DNA of 64,000 nucleotides from Luzula sylvatica (taxonomy: Eukaryota; Streptophyta; Magnoliopsida; Poales; Juncaceae): positions 41,592,908 to 41,656,907 of the forward strand of contig OX326959.1 of assembly GCA_946800325.1 (NCBI GenBank), read 5' to 3'. Positions 10,890 through 23,103 of this stretch are shown in pieces. The translations under genes were made by a program, and so were the position numbers. The notes under the pieces were generated by a model. That model made no database searches, was not told where the DNA came from, and saw only the letters and a list, made by a program, of their open reading frames with translations. Each line of letters begins with the position of its first letter. The first letter of the stretch is position 1.

Positions 10890-12800
10890 AACTAAATATA
10901 TTAGGTGTCCATTACAGGTAATACTCATAATAAAAATTAAATTGTAATTCCACATTTACCCAGTAAAATGTGGAAATATCATGTGTAACCCTCTAAAATA
11001 TGAAATATCATGAATTTCCCAGCAAAACATAAGAAATAACATGTAAACGGAAGAAATTTCAAGCCTACAACTCATTTCTCCATTTGTTTCAAAAGTGCCT
11101 CTCTTCTGAGACCGGGTTTTGCGCAAAGTCATATCCGATCGAGTCTATTTTGAAATGAGGTTATCGCCGTGTCAGATTTTTCGGGTTCGTGATGATTCAG
11201 GCTTTCGGGTTGTCGGGTCAATGTTCGTTCGGAATTTAGACTAATCGAATTGGGATTGTGTCGATTTTTTAACGATTTCATAAATCAATTTCCTGTTTTA
11301 AAACTATTCGTATAAATTAAGGAATCTTCTAAGTAAAATGTGTGCTGTATATTATGATATTAAGTATTAACTAGTAGCTAGTAGAATATATCCTCGGGCA
11401 ATCGAAAAAAAACTTGCAGAGAATATATGTCTAATATGGTAAATGATCTCTTGTGTTTTTTTTATTATTGTGTTAATAACTAGTTTCGCAACTAAATATG
11501 GGCAATATAGATGTTATGTGGATTGTAGGGACTTGTATTGCATAAATTTTGTATTTGCACGCAAAAAGTTTATTAATGACAAATATAGTTAAATTTATAA
11601 GATTATATCATAGTTTTGGGTCCGGGTCTATCGAGTCTCGAGTTTATTTGGTCACAAACAACTCGGATTCGGGTCAAATCATGTCAAAATTATAATTGAC
11701 AAAGGGTCGATTTGAGGTCGGATTCTTGAGTCCGAGTCGAGCTCGTTTGGTCATTTCACTTTTCTACACATTCGAGTCGGTTTTGGGGAGTTTTTTCGGG
11801 TCTGGGTTGGATAACTTGGATTTGTCATCTCTAATTGGTAATATTTCTTACATAAGAATATTTGTAATATTACATTTTCGAAGGGTATGCATGTTACTTA
11901 TATTACTTCCAGAATTTCTTTTTTTGTCAAACCAGTCAATAGGATCCAAGACTAATACCAAGTAGTATCTTGATTCTTGACCAAACCCTAGAAATCACAT
12001 CAACATATCTTCAGAAGGGAAACAAAACCATGGAAAAGGCAGTCTATTTCCCTTAGGATTGTATGCCCATAGATTTTCTCTAAATCCTGTCTCATCTAAA
12101 AAAAGAAGATTAGAGAAAATAATGCAGCTTGGTCTCGGGTTACATCAAATAATGCCAACATTAATTCTTGCCATCCAGATCGCTGTAGTCTCTATGAGAA
12201 AGAAACCAACTTTGAAGACTCGCATAAATCGGCCTCTAACTTTTGTATATTTAGATATTTCCCCGAAATGTGTTTAACCGCAAAATTAAATTCGCAAACA
12301 ATAAAGAACAATTTGCAAAATTTATTTTATTTCTTTGAGATGGTTAAGGATGACTAAATTAGTGGGGGTGCCGTGGTGGGCATATATAGCCGCATAGGTG
12401 TCTAAGTGTCTTTGTTAGGTTTTAAGTCATGCCATTGTATCCATTTTATGGAAGAGAGAATTCACACGTACCCAACAAAATATTGAAATGATACTGTAAG
12501 GTACAACAAATATCGTATGTACCCCTTATTTTCTATTTTTCTCTAAATGGGATATTTCCATTTGTGTAAGAGTAAATGTGATAATAACATTACTAGTAGG
12601 TATACATCAAATCGCGACTAATGTACGGGTGTTGTTAGGTTGAATTCATACAATAAATTCGGACATCGATTAATGTACTTTACGAGTATATACGTTTATG
12701 TACACGTCATCAATAAAAGTATGACACATGCCGATATACTGAAAAGTTTAGAATCTTTTTAATGTCACTTACCAACTCATGCTCAGTTCTACTAGCTTGA
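10890..12800. other. Intergenic region with no supported gene
   Basis: About 1.9 kb without a credible coding frame. From about 11100 to 11830 a moderately CG-containing stretch has repeated GAGTC / TCGGGT words (for example GGGTCTATCGAGTCTCGAG), which suggests an old element, but no ends are visible. The open frame at 11696-11965 falls inside it and shows no domain. A short palindromic run ATGTGGAAATATCATG / AAATATCATGAATT occurs at 10960-11040. Confidence 0.4.
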
Positions 12801-12870
12801 CCTAGAAGCTCGAATACTTTTTTTTTGAGCAAAATAGAGTAGGCTCGCATGTCCTACTTCTATTATTTTA
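12800..12870 (-). mobile_element. SINE-like 3' tail
   Basis: Read on the minus strand, the tail GTAGGACATGCGAGCCTACTCTATTT ends in an A-rich run. This is the tail consensus (ACGCGAGTC-TACTCTATTT-A-rich) also seen on the minus strand at 44440-44500 and 48275-48345. Only the tail is clear here; the tRNA-related head is not. Confidence 0.4.
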
Positions 12871-13460
12871 TTAATATAATGTTGTATTACAAAAATTATA
12901 ACTTTTGGAGATAATTGACTTACACTAACTAAAACACTACTCCTAACTACCTCCATTTGAAGTTATCAAATAAATAACACAACATTATATTTTATTTAGA
13001 TAACCCTATAACCTATAACCCTAAGAACTGAAATAAACCGAATTTGTATTTCCCAGTTCTCAATTGCCGGGTTTGCTGAATCTGACTTTGGTTTTCCTCT
13101 ATAATTTGGTTCCTTAATCCTGGTTTTTGCATTATTCAGTTTTCCGTTTCCCTGATCTTATCCCTGCTTGACCGTTACTCTCGTCAATAGTTTCCTCCTC
13201 GGTACTCTTCGCCATTGATGCCCTCTGAGCTAGTCTGGGCTCCCGTCACATGTTGGTTGATGCCAAGATCCCGTGGACTAGTGCCTGTGAGCTTCCCTCT
13301 TATTTAAGCCCCCTTAATTGAGCATTCTTCTTCTCACTCAAACTCAGAACTCCTCTTCTCAGGCAATCTCAGTCTTCCCTTGAATACCGACACCAGCTCT
13401 TTTGAGATTTGTCCTTCTTGAAGAACTTCGCACATGTTGATGCTGGTTTGCTCTGTTTCT

Positions 13461-13863
13461 TTATGTGCGAGGTTCTTCTTGAAGCACTAAGCTTTTTGAG
13501 CTTGCTCCCTTCTCCATTGATTTAAGTAAAGCTTCCATCTTTTTATTAGTTTGAGTGATTGTTTCTCTGATTTGTCGAAAAGATTGGTTGTTTATATGAG
13601 TTTCAATAAAGCTTCCAACTTTGCGCTTCTTCATCCTCCCTTGTAATCTTCTAAACCACAAAATCTCTCAAATTCTCGTAGATTTGCAAAAAGGCAGGAT
13701 CTTCTTCTCGTTGTTGTTCTTCTGTGATTTGAATGTTTTCTTGCTGATTCGATTGATTTCCGGTTGTTTGGAACCACCACAGTCTTCTATCCTCCATTTG
13801 CCCTTCATCTTCACTCCTAATTTCTTCCTCATCTAGGTTTCCAGTAGTCCCTGCATAAGACAA
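13461..13863 (-). pseudogene. Acidic/coiled-coil ORF pair, unrecognised
   Basis: Two overlapping minus-strand frames follow one another. The upstream one (13863-13651, 70 aa) is acidic and Gln/Glu-rich. It overlaps by 11 nt the start of the second (13661-13461, 66 aa), which lacks an early ATG (it opens with a TTG) and has a basic start, then a heptad-like stretch (about FRQIRETITQTNKKMEALLK) that could form a coiled coil. The surrounding 13.0-14.2 kb has higher GC and normal-looking coding texture. The pair may be one gene broken by a frameshift, or a fragment of a retroelement structural protein. I do not recognise either and assign no function. Confidence 0.35.
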
Positions 13864-13869
13864 AATTGG

Positions 13870-14240
13870 ATTATCATGTAGGTAACAGTCGGTCTTGCTC
13901 GCATAACTCAGAGCAGGTACAAGATTGAGATAGTCAGAAAAATGTATTTTGCTCTCGCAACGAACTTCTTACTACTCCCCTTCCTCAATAAGCACAATTC
14001 GTAGGATTGATCTAAGGGCAAAGACTTCCCGTATACTTGATTATCTATTACTTTTTTGAGGTTTCTCGAAGACCTTCGGCTAGACCACGTCCCGCCTCCG
14101 GGTCGAGATTTGCTTCTTGAACTAAGTCTCGTCTTTCTGAATTCGCTCGATTAGACTGACAAGGATTTTTCGTTCCCCAAAAGAAGGAGGGGTTTGACTG
14201 TTTTCAGTTTTGACTGCATTTGTCTAAATTTGATTGTGCA
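13870..14240. other. Moderate-GC stretch without identified gene
   Basis: Continues the texture of the preceding ORF pair, with little AT-repeat content, but no open frame of useful length on either strand. It probably belongs to the same decayed element or gene. Confidence 0.3.
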
Positions 14241-14600
14241 CTTCCAACGCACATCTCAAAAATGTATAAATTGTTATACAAAAGATATAATGCAGTCAAA
14301 AAAATTACACAAAATATTTTTCATGTAAAAATATGTATCTTAAAAAATATATCATATAAACATAAATGTATATCATACAATATTCAAAAGATAGAATAGT
14401 ATTGTATTCATAAAAAAATATATCATATATCTAAAAGATATATGGAACATCTATAAAGATATAACAAACAAAGGCACGTCATACATGTCAAAAAAATTAT
14501 AACATATTTTGTATTTAATAAATATATATTTTATATCTAAAATGTATAAAATACATCTAAAAGACGTAGCACATAATATATTATATATCTAAAAATGTAT
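14240..14600. repeat. Second AAAAAGATATAT-type degenerate array
   Basis: Units such as AAAAAATATATCATATA, AATGTATA and AAAAGATATA repeat imperfectly, matching in style and orientation the array at 7130-7640. Confidence 0.6.
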
Positions 14601-15470
14601 AGAATCTGGATGAGAAATAACGTGTGTTTTGGAGTACATAAAATGCGATCAAAATTAGAAAAAGTCAAATTTTCATATATTGTTTTTTATTGGACGTGCA
14701 CATGAAATACACATTCAAGGATATTTTTGCTTGACACAAAATAAATATTCAACTAATATACATTTATTATGATTTATATATTTGATCTATACATATGATC
14801 GGATTAAATATAACATGAATTCAACTTAACAGTTTATTAAGTATATGATCAAAGAAGGTAAAATTCTTTGTAAATAATTCACAAATTTTGAAGGTCCAAA
14901 CTGCAACTTTTTACTCATCTTTTCGACGTTCTTCTGATCCATCCATTTTTTCTTGTGTTTATTTGCTTTCATACTTTGCCCCTATCCAACTTCCCACCAA
15001 TAGGAATATTTCTCACAAAGTTACAAAACTTTATGACAACATAATTTGCATCTTACACGTAAACTTTAATAAGATGGTACGTTACTAACAATATTAAAAA
15101 GAAAAATGTTGGACACACCCTTATTTCTCCTTATAGAATTTTGACAACCTGTATATGATTTAATACTTTAAGAATTAACATATTAATTCATGATTTGACA
15201 TCTTAATTGGATATTCAATCGTAAATTAAAATGTTAAATTAAATATTTATGTGTTAATTTTTAAGATATTAAATCATATTCACATCGTCAAGGTTTTCGA
15301 AGAAGAATACTATGCAACGTACATCACTACTCAAGAAAATATGTTCATATATAATAACAACATTGCAATAAAGAGAGAGAAAAACTTTTGGGGAATTCTT
15401 CTTGACCAAAGAGAAAAGTTTGGTTTTTGGTTTGCTTAACTCACTCCAAAATTGCTGCTAAGGCAAAATT
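14601..15470. other. AT-rich spacer, nothing identified
   Basis: No coding frame with protein-like composition. TTAATT-rich text occurs near 15160-15260. Confidence 0.4.

Positions 15471-15472
<2 letters not shown>

Positions 15473-15526
<54 letters not shown>
15473..15526. repeat. (AG)n microsatellite
   Basis: An almost perfect run of about 26 AG units. It produces the Ser-Leu repeat in the spurious minus-strand frame at 15441-15749. Confidence 0.95.
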
Positions 15527-15529
<3 letters not shown>

Positions 15530-16079
15530 GGGTTAGGTAGCTTTCATTGGGTACGAAGGGATGAGTCAGATACACGTGGTGGAGCAAACGCCATCTTGGC
15601 TCTATTTGGGCACTAGTGTACTCAAAAGTAGAGGCATTTAATTTGGCCCACCATCTTAGGTTGGAATAGCATGGGATATCCTCTTCTTTCGGTGCCGTAT
15701 ATTTTAATCCCCTAAAATAATTCATGACATTGACGATGTACCCGTTCAATTTTACAAATTTTAATTTAAGCGCATCAATTGCTTTTGTTTGTTTCGTTTA
15801 TATTGCGACAAATCAATATGCATCAATTTTTGAAACGATGTGTACCGAAATTTGACCCATCTTACGAAATCATAAATATCAAAGAAGTATCTTGCATGTT
15901 TGGGAAAATTAAGAACGTCAAACTATCGAATTATTGGAATCAAATTCGGTCCCAAGACTCCTAACATTAACTCGAGGTAGAAGATTTCCTTTCACACACA
16001 TTTTTGAAGGGAAAAAAAACCCAAAACACATTTTTCTTCAAAAGAAAATTCTAAACTAGTTAACATGTTCATCGATCAT

Positions 16080-16480
16080 TTAAAATGTGAAATGAGTTTT
16101 CAATGGGCATTTTCAACTTCCAAATGAGATCAAAAGGATATTGTTAAGATGCAAATTTTACAATGCCCCTCAAACCCACTTTTCCATTGCGATACGATGA
16201 ATAGTGTGGTTTGAGGGGAATTCCCATCTCCAATTTGTATCTTCACATTTCAATTGAATGTTAATTGAAATTTGAATTAACAGTTAATTCAAAATTAATT
16301 ATCTGTTAATACAATTGTATTAGTTATCAACATAATTAATAATTTCAATTAACAGTTAATACAATTCGTGGGTACAAATTTGGGAGATAGAAATCCCTCC
16401 CCCCCCCCCCACACACACACATCGTGAATAGTGGAGGGAAATGGGAGGGGGGGGGGGGGGGCATGATAAATGGCCTCTTG
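16080..16480. mobile_element. TTAATTAA-type short element with C/G homopolymers
   Basis: GTTTGAGGGGAATTCCCATCTCC is followed by a region of AATTAACAGTTAATTC-type palindromes, then a run of 11 C joined to an AC repeat at 16398-16420, and a run of about 14 G at 16449-16462. Flanking phrases (CAATGCCCCTCAAACCC / GGGGGGCATGATAAATGGCC) match the flanks of similar AT-palindromic blocks near 25030-25270 and 42890-43170. This suggests a small non-autonomous element family. The superfamily is unknown. Confidence 0.4.
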
Positions 16481-17599
16481 TTAAGATGACCTGGAATTTT
16501 AGATAAGTATTTTTTAAGGGAGGAATTGTTTCAACCAGTATTTAAAATGACAAAGAAAAAATGCCTAAACCACACATCATGTATATATATTTATATTTTT
16601 TCCAGATAAAACTATGCCTAAACCACACATCATGTATATACATTTATATTTTTTCCAGAAAAAACTAACCCAATCTTTTATTTTTAATCATATGTTTATA
16701 TATAATTTTTGCTATCACGTATATAATTATTTATTATAATATATGATAAAATTTAAATCGTTGATTAATCATTGTTTTTTGTAATTTTACTTTTTATATT
16801 CTATAATGCTAAATAATTTATACTTGCATTATTACTTAGTTAGATTTTTATAATAAATTATTTTCATTACAAAATGTGATATATAATATAATATTTTTTT
16901 TAACAACTGAAATTTTATAAGTTATAAAATTAATGGTGTGCACTGATTATATAGGTGGTATGATTCGTTGGTTTTATATATGGTATATTGCCCGAATTAT
17001 TTTGTATAATGATGAGATAATAGTTACTTTTACATTTTCGTAAAATTATGATATACTTTATATATTGATATTAATATTATTTTAATATTGATATTGAAAT
17101 GATACTGTCATTATTAACATAAATAGTAGTATTATATCACAACCATATTATTAACATAAATAATAAATAATGATATTATCATTATTAAGAACCTCGTTTG
17201 TTACAACTTACAAGTCAAACCCCGAAATGACAATATAAACCCTTGGTTCGAGATATACTTTAAGCTCACCAAACTTGACTATTTGTTTATACTCCAAAGA
17301 AATTAACCTCCCATTTTACAAGATTCATAGTGAGACAATAATACAATATTTTTCTTTTTGAAGGAATATAATAATGTAATCTGTTTTTGAACGCATTATC
17401 GATTACAAAGAAACTTGATGTCATAGACTCATATCACATTTGATTAAATATTTGACACAAAATTTAATATGTTACAAGAGAGTGTTGATTCAATTCATAT
17501 CTGCATTAATGAATGAAGAAAAAAAATTCTTCATTTATTACAATTTTTTTTTTTATCATTTTGATAAACCTTTCTTTCTTTGCGTTAACAGAGATATTT

Positions 17600-17646
<47 letters not shown>

Positions 17647-18740
17647 AAACATAAAATATAAAATAATGAAAATATTACGTTTCGTTTTACAAACATAAAA
17701 TAATGAAATAAAAGTAGTTTTGGAGTTAGAATGTTTTTTATACACTTTACATTTCTTCCCATATAAATATACAAGAACATATGTATATATTGGATTCTAT
17801 ATGGATATGGAATTGCCCGCTCATCTCGGCTCTTTTCCAACATTTTTGAAAAACAATGTATATATGTCGTAGTTTAATTTAGTTTATTTTATACCATTAA
17901 CATTATAAATATTTTTTATACCATTAACATTATAAATATTTATTTTTGGTCTTAACTACAAGGATATACAAGATATTTTAAACTATTGCATGTGAAATTG
18001 TCCCCCTTATTTTTTGTAAACTGAGGGCCTGAGGTAGCAGAGAATCAGCATAATTCCTTTTGCTCCCAATGATTTAATTATATTAATTACTAAAGAATAA
18101 TTAAGGTTCAGTAGCTTCATGTCATAAATTAATACTAACCTACTTAATCCCTCATTATTATCACTGACTCCCTACCTTAAAGCTTGAAATGCAGACACGT
18201 GTCATGCTGACATTTGATCGATATGATAATTAGGACACGTGTCATTGTCATATTTAACCAATATTAATCATTAAAATCCCCAAATCCCTCCACACTGACA
18301 TTATTCCTATGCAGGATTTAATCTCTGAATTAATTCCACATGGCAACCACCAAAGATTGTTGTTAGGTTAATTAATCAAACTATGTACAACAAAAGAGAA
18401 TGGGTTCGAGTTAATCCTCTACATTAGTCCAAAAATGGAGAGAGTGAGTGGTCCTTTTTTATTTACGTACTAATTACACATTTAATATTCATACATAGAA
18501 TGCATTTAAAAAAAAGTTATTTATACATAGAAATAACAGCATAGATATAAACCAATATTAGGTTCATAACTTTATTGCATAAACCAAACTGAAAATGAAT
18601 TTGCATTTTTTATATAATTTTTTTTTTCCTAAGTTTCGATCAATCCAAATCAAATATAGCTCAAATGGAGAGGATCGGGACCAATAAGCACAAGAAGCAT
18701 GAGCATGGTTTATATCTACCATTCGGAAAATTAGGTGGCA
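16481..18740. other. AT-rich intergenic region with microsatellite, no gene
   Basis: Very AT-rich. A short direct duplication of about 60 bp (AAAATGCCTAAACCACACATC... and ACTATGCCTAAACCACACATC...) is at 16556-16668. A TA microsatellite of about 22 units lies at 17599-17642. ATTATAAATATTTTTTATACC is duplicated near 17900-17945. Two ACACGTGTCAT words occur at 18195 and 18235, which are G-box-like but without a neighbouring gene start. No coding region is supported. Confidence 0.5.
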
Positions 18741-18749
18741 TTACTATTA

Positions 18750-19442
18750 CTAGGAATATAGCCCGCGCTTCGCTGCGGGATATATTATTTGATAAGAAAT
18801 AATATAATTAGCAAAAATAATAATTTTATATATTATTTGATATATTATTTGATATATTATTTCGCTGCGGGATATATTATTTGATATATTATTTGATAAG
18901 AAAATATAAATATTTGTGTGAATAGTATTTTATTAAATTCAAAATAAAATAAAATTCTGAAAAAGACAAACAAAAAAACATAAAAGACGCAGCTTGGTAC
19001 CAATCAAAAATATTATAATAAACACAAAAAAACGCAGCTTGGTACCAATCAAAATTATGATAATAAGCAAAAAAAAATAAAATAATACCAACTGAGGCTA
19101 ACAAAAAGTATTTGTGTGAATAGTATTTTATTAAATTCAAATATTTTATTTAGAACACAAGACATATGTCAATTATATTTATTAATACGATGAAAAATTC
19201 AAATATTTTATTTAGAACCCAAGATATATGTCAAATAAAATAAAATTCAAAAAAAAAAAATATATGAACAGTAACCGGGATGAACAGTACTCGGTTAAAC
19301 AGTGTCGGGTGAACAGTGGAACAGTACTGATAACCAGCTTGTGAATAGTGTTCGCCGACGTGGCCTCACCATGTGTCTTGTATTCTAAAATTAATGGGAG
19401 GGGGAATTGGAAAAACCGAACATCATTCCTTAATCTCTAGTT
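18750..19442 (-). mobile_element. Helitron-like element, family 1 (GC hairpin plus CTAG end)
   Basis: On the minus strand the element ends in a GC hairpin (CCCGCAGCGAAGCGCGGG), then CTATATTC and CTAG followed by T, the classic Helitron 3' end. The terminal sequence with the hairpin half (CGCTGCGGGATATATTATTTG) is repeated about 92 bp inward (18771 and 18862). Two copies of ACGCAGCTTGGTACCAATCA lie at 18988 and 19033. The opposite end near 19442 is placed by similarity to the related element at 49450 and is approximate. It has no coding capacity and is a non-autonomous copy. Confidence 0.65.
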
Positions 19443-19800
19443 ATATTCTCTACACTAAATTTTGGAAATTAAAAAAAAAAAAAAAACCCAACTTTACTCA
19501 ATACTAAAAAAATTGACATAGTGGATTTTACTTTTAATCACTATATATATAAAGGCAGTTTGAGTTCTTTTTTGGTACGAGTTAATTTTTTTTATTAAAA
19601 GACTCTTTTATCCACACAAAAAAATAAAGAATTCAACCCAATCTAGGACTAGGACACTTTTCTCATCATTTTTTGTTCAGTTATCTTGATCCTGATCCTA
19701 ACTGGCCTACAAGAAAAGTATATGTATTTATTTGATTTTAGCTAAGGTAATTAATTTAAATAATATTTTTTATTTTTTATTCCGGAAGGTTATTTAGTAG
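19443..19800. other. AT-rich spacer
   Basis: No gene or clear element in this short stretch between the Helitron-like element and the foldback element. Confidence 0.4.
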
Positions 19801-20641
19801 GGCACAATTTCAAGTGTACCCTGAAAAACATCAAAATTTCACATATACTCCTCAGTAATCTGAAATTTCACGAATACGCTGCAGACGTCTCAAAATATCA
19901 TGGATACACCTTCAAAATCCTTCAAACATCATTATTATCCCTATAAAATTCTTAAAATATCGCATATACTCTTATTATATCATTTAAAAATCATCAACGT
20001 ATTTTTCGTTGGTAATATGCCAATTACCTAATTTTTAAAATTATTTTTCTATGATAATGAATAATTTTTTTCTAAAATAATATTAAAAACCATAAAAATC
20101 AAATATTGCCAATTCTATCTCATAATTTCTTTTCAAAAATCATAAAATCAATACTATTCTCAAAATTTGTAAGTAATTATTATATTTTATATAAAGGTAA
20201 AATGAAAAAATATTTTGAACGAAAAATTAACAAATTATTAAATAAAAGTTTAATTTAGGGGTATCATGATATTTGAAGGGTTTTCTAGGGATATTTATGA
20301 AAATTTCACGGTTTTGAGGGGTATACATGATGTTTTGCAAGGGTACACATGAAATTCTGCCAAAAATCAAATATTGTCATTTATATCTCATAATTTCTTC
20401 CCAAAAATCATTGTTGATATCAATACTATTCTCAAAATTTTAAGTAATTATTATATTTTATATAAAGGTAAAACGAAAAAATATTTTGAACGAAAAAATT
20501 AACAAATTACTAAATAAAAATTCAATTTAGGGACATCCATGATATTTGAAGGGTTTTATAGGGATATTTATAAAATTTTAATGTTTTGAGGGGTATACAT
20601 GAAATTATGATGTTTTGAAGGGATACACATGAAATTCTGCC
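19801..20641. mobile_element. Foldback element with duplicated right arm
   Basis: The left end GGCACAATTTCAAGTGTACC is the inverse of the right end (GGGATACACATGAAATTCTGCC). The long imperfect arms both contain the TATACATGAAAT, GGATATTTATGA and ATGATATTTGAAGGG motifs in inverted order. The right arm is present twice in direct tandem, 20094-20361 and 20362-20641, at roughly 85-90% identity by eye. There is no coding content. Long terminal inverted repeats without a transposase indicate a non-autonomous foldback or MITE-like element. Confidence 0.7.
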
Positions 20642-20679
20642 ATTTCGTAAAAACATTAAGTAAGAAAGTAAAAATAACT

Positions 20680-20815
20680 AATAGTCTTATAGTCCAAATG
20701 GTTGAGTATTTAGCACAATAAACTCTTATGTTGTAAATGTTGTTGGTTCGAGTCCCTTCGTGGTCTAGGATTCTCTTTAAAAAAAATAAAAACTCGAACA
20801 TTTTTTTTTTTTTTT
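20680..20815 (+). mobile_element. tRNA-derived SINE
   Basis: CAAATGGTTGAGTATTTAGCACAATAA resembles a Pol III A box region and TTGGTTCGAGTCCCTTCG a B box, 60-65 bp apart as in a tRNA head. A-rich then T-rich sequence follows. It is closely related to the copy at 26940-27055. It does not fold as a complete tRNA, so it is called a SINE and not a tRNA gene. Confidence 0.65.
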
Positions 20816-21887
20816 TGAAGACGGCATTGCCGACTTTGGAATTTCATATATGAAATAATGATATTTACAAAGAAAAACTCGAACAATTAAAAGTAAATAA
20901 GAGAGAGGAACGAAAAATTATACATAATATCATTTAATAGAGAAAAATAATTTAAAAAGAAAATATCAAAATTTATTTGAGAAAAACAAAAGGAAATTAT
21001 TTAATATCATATTGTACTTTTAAATATACGGTTTAACAAATAGCAATACTATTTTATGTATATTTTATGATAAAATAAAATTGTTTTGATAGGTAAATTT
21101 GTCTGTTTTATTTTAATTATTTTTTCAAAATTTCAACAGGAATGGTTTTTTAACAAAATCACAACTATTTCGCATTTCCTAGTATTGGTAGGATTTTTAA
21201 ATACAAGTTCTATAAATAGTTTAAAATTTTAAATACTAACAATTGGACTTAAAACACCCAATTATATAAATGTCTCTTATGTAATCTATAAAATAGATTG
21301 TTCCGATAACATATTAAAATGAGTGATGAATAACAGTCCTCTACTCAAAATGGCGTCACCAAATCTTGTGGAAATTAAACTCTACCCTAGTTTTTGCATA
21401 TCTTTCACCTGAAACAATAAATAGTGGCTCTAAATGGAATCTATGGTCCCTGCAAATCCTTTTGAAAATTTAAATTCAAAATTCCAATAAAGGCAAAATT
21501 CCGAATCTAAGGGTGTTTCTTTACAAACTATCCATGTGGGTTGCCCATAATTTTCTTGCTTTTTTGTTATTTAAACCTTTAAAAACCCAATATTTCCAAA
21601 TGCATCCTTTTGAATCAGAATTACGAAATGATGTGAAGGGCTAAACAAAGAAATGATTTGTAAAGATGGAAAAAAGAACTTGCATGCAAGATGCAATAAG
21701 ATTTCAATTCATATATAGGTAAGCATTACTAATTTAGCTAATCATCTCTTTTTGCAATATTTTCTCCATGATTAGATAGAGAGAGCATTCTACTTCTCTC
21801 AACCATCCCTTCTACTTTTTATTTTTTTCCTTGAAGAACTCGCTTCTCTCCATTCATGCATATCAATGGAGGGTAGCTTACAAGATC
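20816..21887. other. AT-rich intergenic region, no gene seen
   Basis: No coding frame or defined element. The sequence is unremarkable apart from poly-A and poly-T tracts. Confidence 0.45.
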
Positions 21888-22452
21888 TATGTTGCACAAA
21901 TACGAATACGGTATCGTATCCCGTATTTGTATCCGATACGATACAGATATAACGATACGGCAATTTTCAAAAAATTACGAATACAGATACGGCTATATAG
22001 TTATTATTTTAATATATTTATATTGTATATAATTAATAAATAAAGAATAAATTAATAATATTTTTAAATTAAATATCATGACAATACATAAAATCAACAT
22101 AACAATATAAGTATCATAAAAGTATCCTAAATTTATTCTAGAAATATCTTAAAACTAATTTAGGAATATCCTAAAAGTATCATATATAATTTATTAAAAA
22201 ATGTTATGAGTCAAAGTATATAATTGACCGAAGTATCATAAATGAAATATTTCAGCCGTATCATGAACGTATCACAGCCGTATCCCAGTCGTATCCTGCC
22301 GTATCCTGCCGTATCCCCGCCGTATCAGAAAAAATAAATATTAAAATAATCGGATAAACCTTTACGTATCCGAGCCTTATCGTGTCTGTATTCGTATCGA
22401 ATACCCGTATCCTCAGGATACTTCTGCATTTTTGAAGTATCCGCGTAACATA
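21888..22452. mobile_element. GATACG-type inverted-repeat element, copy A
   Basis: The ends TATGTTGCACAAATACG and CGCGTAACATA are inverted repeats. The subterminal parts are packed with GTATCCGTATC / GATACGGATACG words, and the centre is AT-rich with TTTAAATTAAATATCATGACA. A reverse-orientation relative is at 41982-42514 and a fragment is inside the STR8-like gene intron near 9550. Non-coding, non-autonomous DNA element of undetermined superfamily. Confidence 0.65.
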
Positions 22453-22980
22453 GTACAATACTTGTCAGTTAGAAAGATATGTAATTATAATTATCATGTA
22501 TATTTTATAATAAAAACATATGATGAATTAATTTTAATTCGTAAAATTATAAATGCGATATAATAAACATATGACTACAACTAGAGAAAGACCAAAAAAT
22601 ATATATTTTTTGGCTGTCAAAAATAGTTGCATATATATGCCTGAAATAGAGTAAAATAGTAATTGACTAGTTAATTATGTTCCTGATTTTGTTTATCAGA
22701 TACTTAATTGAAATTAAGTATTTTTTAACCATCATGTATATGATTAAAAATGGAGAGGAATCAAACCTCCCTCTTAAATACCAAGTACTATAGCTCCTCT
22801 ATAAATGTGAGGCACTTAGTACACCTTTGCTCCCCCTCCACTCCATCATCCTCTTTTGAAGAGAGAAGGAAAATTAGAAATTTTAGAGAGGAGAACTTAA
22901 TTAATATATTGCATTGGTTGAATGCTTTGCATGTGGATTTGAAGTCATCAATTCTCTATTTAATTATTTTTCTTCAAAGA
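22453..22980. other. Upstream region of the HIPP gene
   Basis: AT-rich sequence leading into the HIPP promoter. CCACGTCACC, an ACGT-core element, is at 22982. The frame at 22750-23016 has no protein-like content. Confidence 0.4.
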
Positions 22981-23011
22981 TCCACGTCACCTTGTAAAGG
23001 CTCCTTTTGTG

Positions 23012-23019
23012 TATAAAAA
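23012..23019 (+). promoter_or_regulatory. TATA box of the HIPP gene
   Basis: TATAAAAA lies about 90 bp before the ATG at 23104. It is followed by a CT-rich leader (TCTCTCTCCTTTCTCCC), typical of plant transcription start regions. Confidence 0.7.
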
Positions 23020-23103
23020 AGTATTGGAGGTTGATTGAGTCTCTCTCCTTTCTCCCTCCCTCCATTTCTATTTCAAGTTTTTGCATCAGTGTGAGAGTTC
23101 CTA

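Noticed and set aside
18195..18245. Two ACACGTGTCAT words as abscisic-acid-type promoter sites
   Set aside because: No gene start lies nearby on either strand, so a regulatory call has no target.
20680..20770. Possible tRNA gene
   Set aside because: A- and B-box-like words are present, but the acceptor and anticodon stems do not pair and the copies are diverged with A-rich tails, so it is a SINE.
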